A stretch of DNA of 64,000 nucleotides. It comes from Clostridiales bacterium. Lineage in GTDB: Bacteria; Bacillota; Clostridia; Lachnospirales; Lachnospiraceae. Of this stretch, positions 61,002 to 64,000 are shown piece by piece. Made by a program: the position numbers and the translations under genes. Position 1 is the stretch's first letter. Each line of letters starts with the position of its first letter. The notes below the pieces were generated by a model, which was given only the letters and a program-made list of their open reading frames with translations, was not told where the DNA came from and searched no databases. The stretch lies in NCBI GenBank assembly GCA_012735495.1, contig JAAYHD010000055.1:1-64000 (forward strand), given 5' to 3'.

Positions 61002-61227
61002 TTCGTCTCCTCCCACTCTTTTAAATAAATATATAGCTTTTTTCTGGCAATATGCTTTCATAGACAAATCTATAGCATATATGTCTTTATTTTGTCTAAA
61101 GCATAACACATTCCTCCATGCAAAAAAAGTATAATTTAATAAAAAAAAGTATATTCATCTTGATATCCTTCCATCAATGGAATATAATTATTACATTATT
61201 TTGGCAAAAAAGCAGGAGGGAAGGCGT

Positions 61228-61905
61228 ATGAGATACATATCACCCAAAGAAGCTGCAGCCAGATGGTGTATTTCACAGCGCAGGGTTCTTATACTCTGCG
61301 AAGAAGGGAGAATTGAAGGCGCACTGCGCCACAGCAGGGTGTGGCTTATACCCGAAACGGCTAAAAAGCCCGCGGATGCTCGAATTAAGTCAGGCAGATA
61401 TATTAAAAAAGCCCAAACCAGTACCCCGGAAAAAACTAAAAAAGAACCGGAACCTGCTGATTTCTGTGCCATTCATATGCCCGGTCCCACGCATGCCACC
61501 ATATTTCGGCCGCGCCTTTTGGAAAAGATAGCCCCTCCCGGCAGCGCTCTTACATATATCCATGCCGACGCAGGATATGGCAAAACAACCCTTCTTACGC
61601 AATATGCCGAAGGAAAAAATGATGTCATCTGGATGTCCCTTGACGAGCGTGATAATAATATAATCGGATTTTTAAACCATCTGGAGGACTCGTTTCGCAT
61701 TATATTGCCCCGGTATATCCTCTCTTATATTCCATCTTCTGCACAGCCATGCTCCAATGTCACCATGTGTCAGGTTGTCAAGGTAAATGCGTTCGGAACT
61801 GGTAAGGTCCATCCCAGTGTACATTTTCTCGATTATCTTTTCAACAAGCTCAGGAAAGCAGGTATCAAGCACTATAATGCCGATGTCATGCACCAGGCCA
61901 TATGA
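61228..61905 (+). pseudogene. 3'-truncated MalT/LuxR-type ATPase regulator with N-terminal HTH
   Basis: HTH (SPKEAAARWCISQRRVLILCEEGRIEGA), P-loop HADAGYGKTTLLTQYA, LDERDNNIIGFLNHLEDSFRIILP, then unrelated sequence antisense to the HDOD gene; ATPase remainder and LuxR HTH missing. Similarity stops near 61705-61716. Confidence 0.8.
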
Positions 61906-62367
61906 AAACAGCTTGAACTTGTCACCCTTTTTCAGCTTTTCAGCCAGCATGCAGCTTGCAACCGAAGTGCCCATGACATGCTTCCAATAACTCATCATTT
62001 TAATCTTCCTGTTGCTTTTTCTCATGGATTCCGGAAAAAGATTTATTGTTATGAAAAACAGCAACAGGTTTTGAACCGTCCTCAGGCCCAGGTATATAAT
62101 TGCTTCCTTTATCGATGTTATCTCTTTTCTCAGCTTGAAATAACCGCTGTTTAAATTATGCAGCATCAACTCATTAAGTTCGCTTATTTTTGATACCTTT
62201 TCAACAAGATTATCAATATCCGCCTCAATCGGGTCTTTAAGAATATTAAGGATTTCGCCTATATCCTCCGGCAGCTTGGGCAGATAGGACGATATCTCAA
62301 GCAATTTAAAAACCCTGCTCTCTTGCATGCTTCGATCCCCAATCCATAATGCATTTTTATAAACCAA
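61672..62367 (-). pseudogene. HDOD-domain protein, C-terminally truncated
   Basis: HDOD core (LGLRTVQNLLLFFITI, GLVHDIGIIVL, LTHGDIGAWLCRRWNIREDI) then PGQYNAKRVLQMV*, where the C-terminal HDOD helices should continue. Confidence 0.65.
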
Positions 62368-63160
62368 ATGTCATATTATAATAGTCCGTATTAACAGTGT
62401 CGATATTATCCTTCCTTTGCTTTGACTGCTTGTTGGCATATCTTCTTTTTATCATTTTTCTGTAGTCCGATGGGGTTAAGCCGGTTATTTTCTTGAAAAG
62501 CCCTGCCGAATATCCATTATAATCCATGTTGCATGCGGCAAAGGCCTGTGCGATGGTCAGATTGGCATCCATCAGCATCTCCCTGAGCCTGCTGATTTTA
62601 TAGTTAATATAGTAGTCATGGGGTGTAATACCCGTATGCTGTTTGAAAAGCTTAATAAAGTGAGCTTTACTGAATCCTGCCGTCCTTGCTGCTTCATCCA
62701 GGTCAAATTTCTCCAGCCAATGGCTTTCTATGTATTCTTTCGCTTTCTCAATCTCATTCCTGCCACGGTACACTCTTCTGTTAATAAGAAAGGCTACAAC
62801 ATATTTAACCTTCCTGTCCTCATTCAGTATTGGATATATTGTTATATCCTGGTATATTGCCTCCACGTCCAGGTCCTTAATGCCATATCTTTGCGAAATA
62901 TCTTCCAGGGGCGCCTTGATGTCATGGAAGAATGCAACCTCTCCCTGAAATGCCTTGCGGACTTCATGCATCCTGCCGGACGCAATTATGTAAGGATCTT
63001 CAAATATATTATATTTTCCGACGATCATATCAGGATCCGCAACATGATATTCATCCAGCATGGCCTTATTCACATAAACCGACGTTCCGTCTGGGGCATA
63101 GACCTCAACCGGGAAGGGAAGAAACATAAGTACATCTGAGAATAATTCATTTTTTGCCAT
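62357..63160 (-). CDS. PAS-like sensor plus AraC-type HTH regulator
   Basis: PAS-like N-term (PFPVEVYAPDGTSVYVNKAMLDEY) and AraC HTH (RTAGFSKAHFIKLFKQHTGITPHDYYINYKI). Confidence 0.88.
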   Translation of the reverse strand: MAKNELFSDVLMFLPFPVEVYAPDGTSVYVNKAMLDEYHVADPDMIVGKYNIFEDPYIIASGRMHEVRKAFQGEVAFFHDIKAPLEDISQRYGIKDLDVEAIYQDITIYPILNEDRKVKYVVAFLINRRVYRGRNEIEKAKEYIESHWLEKFDLDEAARTAGFSKAHFIKLFKQHTGITPHDYYINYKISRLREMLMDANLTIAQAFAACNMDYNGYSAGLFKKITGLTPSDYRKMIKRRYANKQSKQRKDNIDTVNTDYYNMTFGL

Positions 63161-63356
63161 AAAAGATTGATATGAACTGATTGGATTATATCTTTATTCG
63201 TGGCATTTCCATCATTTGTCATAATATTTCTCCCGATGAATTATATTCTATATATATATTGTAATTTATATGTCATTTTTAGTCCACTAGTTATTAGTCT
63301 CTAATGCCCCGCTCATGTTTTGAGTCCGGATGCTCTTGAGATTTACAATATCAGAA

Positions 63357-63703
63357 TTAATCGCTGATTGCTGAAAATTTTAAATTATTAGACTTTGCAT
63401 AGCTTTCAGCATATGAGCCTTTTTTCCCATAGATTGTGAAGTTATCATTGCAGTCATTAAACGCTCCTTCACCGATATGCTCCACGCTCTCGGGAATGAC
63501 AATTCCGGGCAGGCTTGTGCACTTATAAAAAGCTTACTGACACCATCATCATGCAAATTCTCAGTACTATTCGTTTCAGATACACTGTGCTGCTTATCAG
63601 CTTTTTTATCCTTTGAGATTACCGCAACAATTGATATTCCTGCCGCGGCAACAGCTAAAACAGCAACGACTAATATAATAATTCTTTTGCTTCTTACCTT
63701 CAT
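63357..63703 (-). pseudogene. Deleted/frameshifted BspA-like LRR protein gene
   Basis: N-term anchor MKVRSKRIIILVVAVLAVAAAGISIVAVISKD...; downstream LRR text AFYKCTSLPGIVIPESVEHIGEGAFNDCNDNFTIYGKKGSYAESYAKSNNLKFSAISD* lies in another frame, with a stop codon immediately before AFYKC. Confidence 0.8.
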
Positions 63704-63750
63704 AACTGTTCCCCTGTATGATATTATTATGTTGTAAATTGCATTTATAT

Positions 63751-64000
63751 TTAATACCTAATCTCAACAAATTTTATATTATTTTCCTTTGCATACGCCT
63801 CGGCGTAGGATCCTTTATTCCCGAATATCGTAAAATCGGGACTGCACTCAAGAAATGCGTTGTTTCCTATGCTTTCCACACTATCAGGTATGATTATGCT
63901 TTTTAGATTACTGCAGTTTGAAAATGCTCTCTCCCCAATTCTCTTTATCGTTTTAGGAAGAATTATTGATGTAAACGATCTGCAGTAGGCAAATGCATAA
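63751..64000 (-). CDS. C-terminus of a BspA-like (LRR_5) protein, truncated by the window edge
   Basis: YAFAYCRSFTSIILPKTIKRIGERAFSNCSNLKSIIIPDSVESIGNNAFLECSPDFTIFGNKGSYAEAYAKENNIKFVEIRY*; absent from the ORF track. Confidence 0.85.
   Translation of the reverse strand, partial: YAFAYCRSFTSIILPKTIKRIGERAFSNCSNLKSIIIPDSVESIGNNAFLECSPDFTIFGNKGSYAEAYAKENNIKFVEIRY

Overview
The window looks like chromosomal DNA from a Firmicutes/Clostridia-type anaerobe and is mostly ordinary core and catabolic metabolism. Left to right it holds: a wall-anchored-type surface protein; an MCP next to a YesM/YesN-like two-component pair and a GH95 fucosidase; a ferredoxin-type aldo/keto reductase; a LacI-controlled sugar ABC operon with a GH3 glucosidase; a full type II fatty-acid operon (marR/fabT-fabH-acpP-fabK-fabD-fabG-fabF-accB-fabZ-accC-fused accDA); glnN; rubrerythrin; DUF1015; serA/serC; ilvB/ilvD; a phosphate transporter with a DUF47 partner; YtvI; a DUF1540/DUF2935/LysM group; leuB-leuC-leuD with a divergent LysR gene; an ABC exporter pair with a divergent AraC gene; two tRNAs (Gly-GCC, Val-CAC); a macro-domain/HTH protein; a three-gene zinc-ribbon membrane cassette; and a decaying region with a truncated LuxR/MalT-type gene, a truncated HDOD gene and BspA-like LRR remnants. 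The observations most worth a second look are: (i) a ~194-bp near-palindrome at 42047-42240; (ii) the adjacent DUF1540 mini-gene, missing from the ORF track, whose Shine-Dalgarno sits in a two-stem hairpin; (iii) a LysM protein with a 60-residue Met/Asn-rich linker next to a DUF2935 gene; (iv) a FabT-like operator overlapping a strong promoter; (v) a fused AccDA with an atypical zinc-ligand spacing; (vi) the zinc-ribbon cassette; and (vii) two gene-truncation junctions near the right end. I saw no CRISPR array, no intact transposase, no rRNA and no obvious new defence island. All alignments, families and motif matches are by eye; no searches were run.
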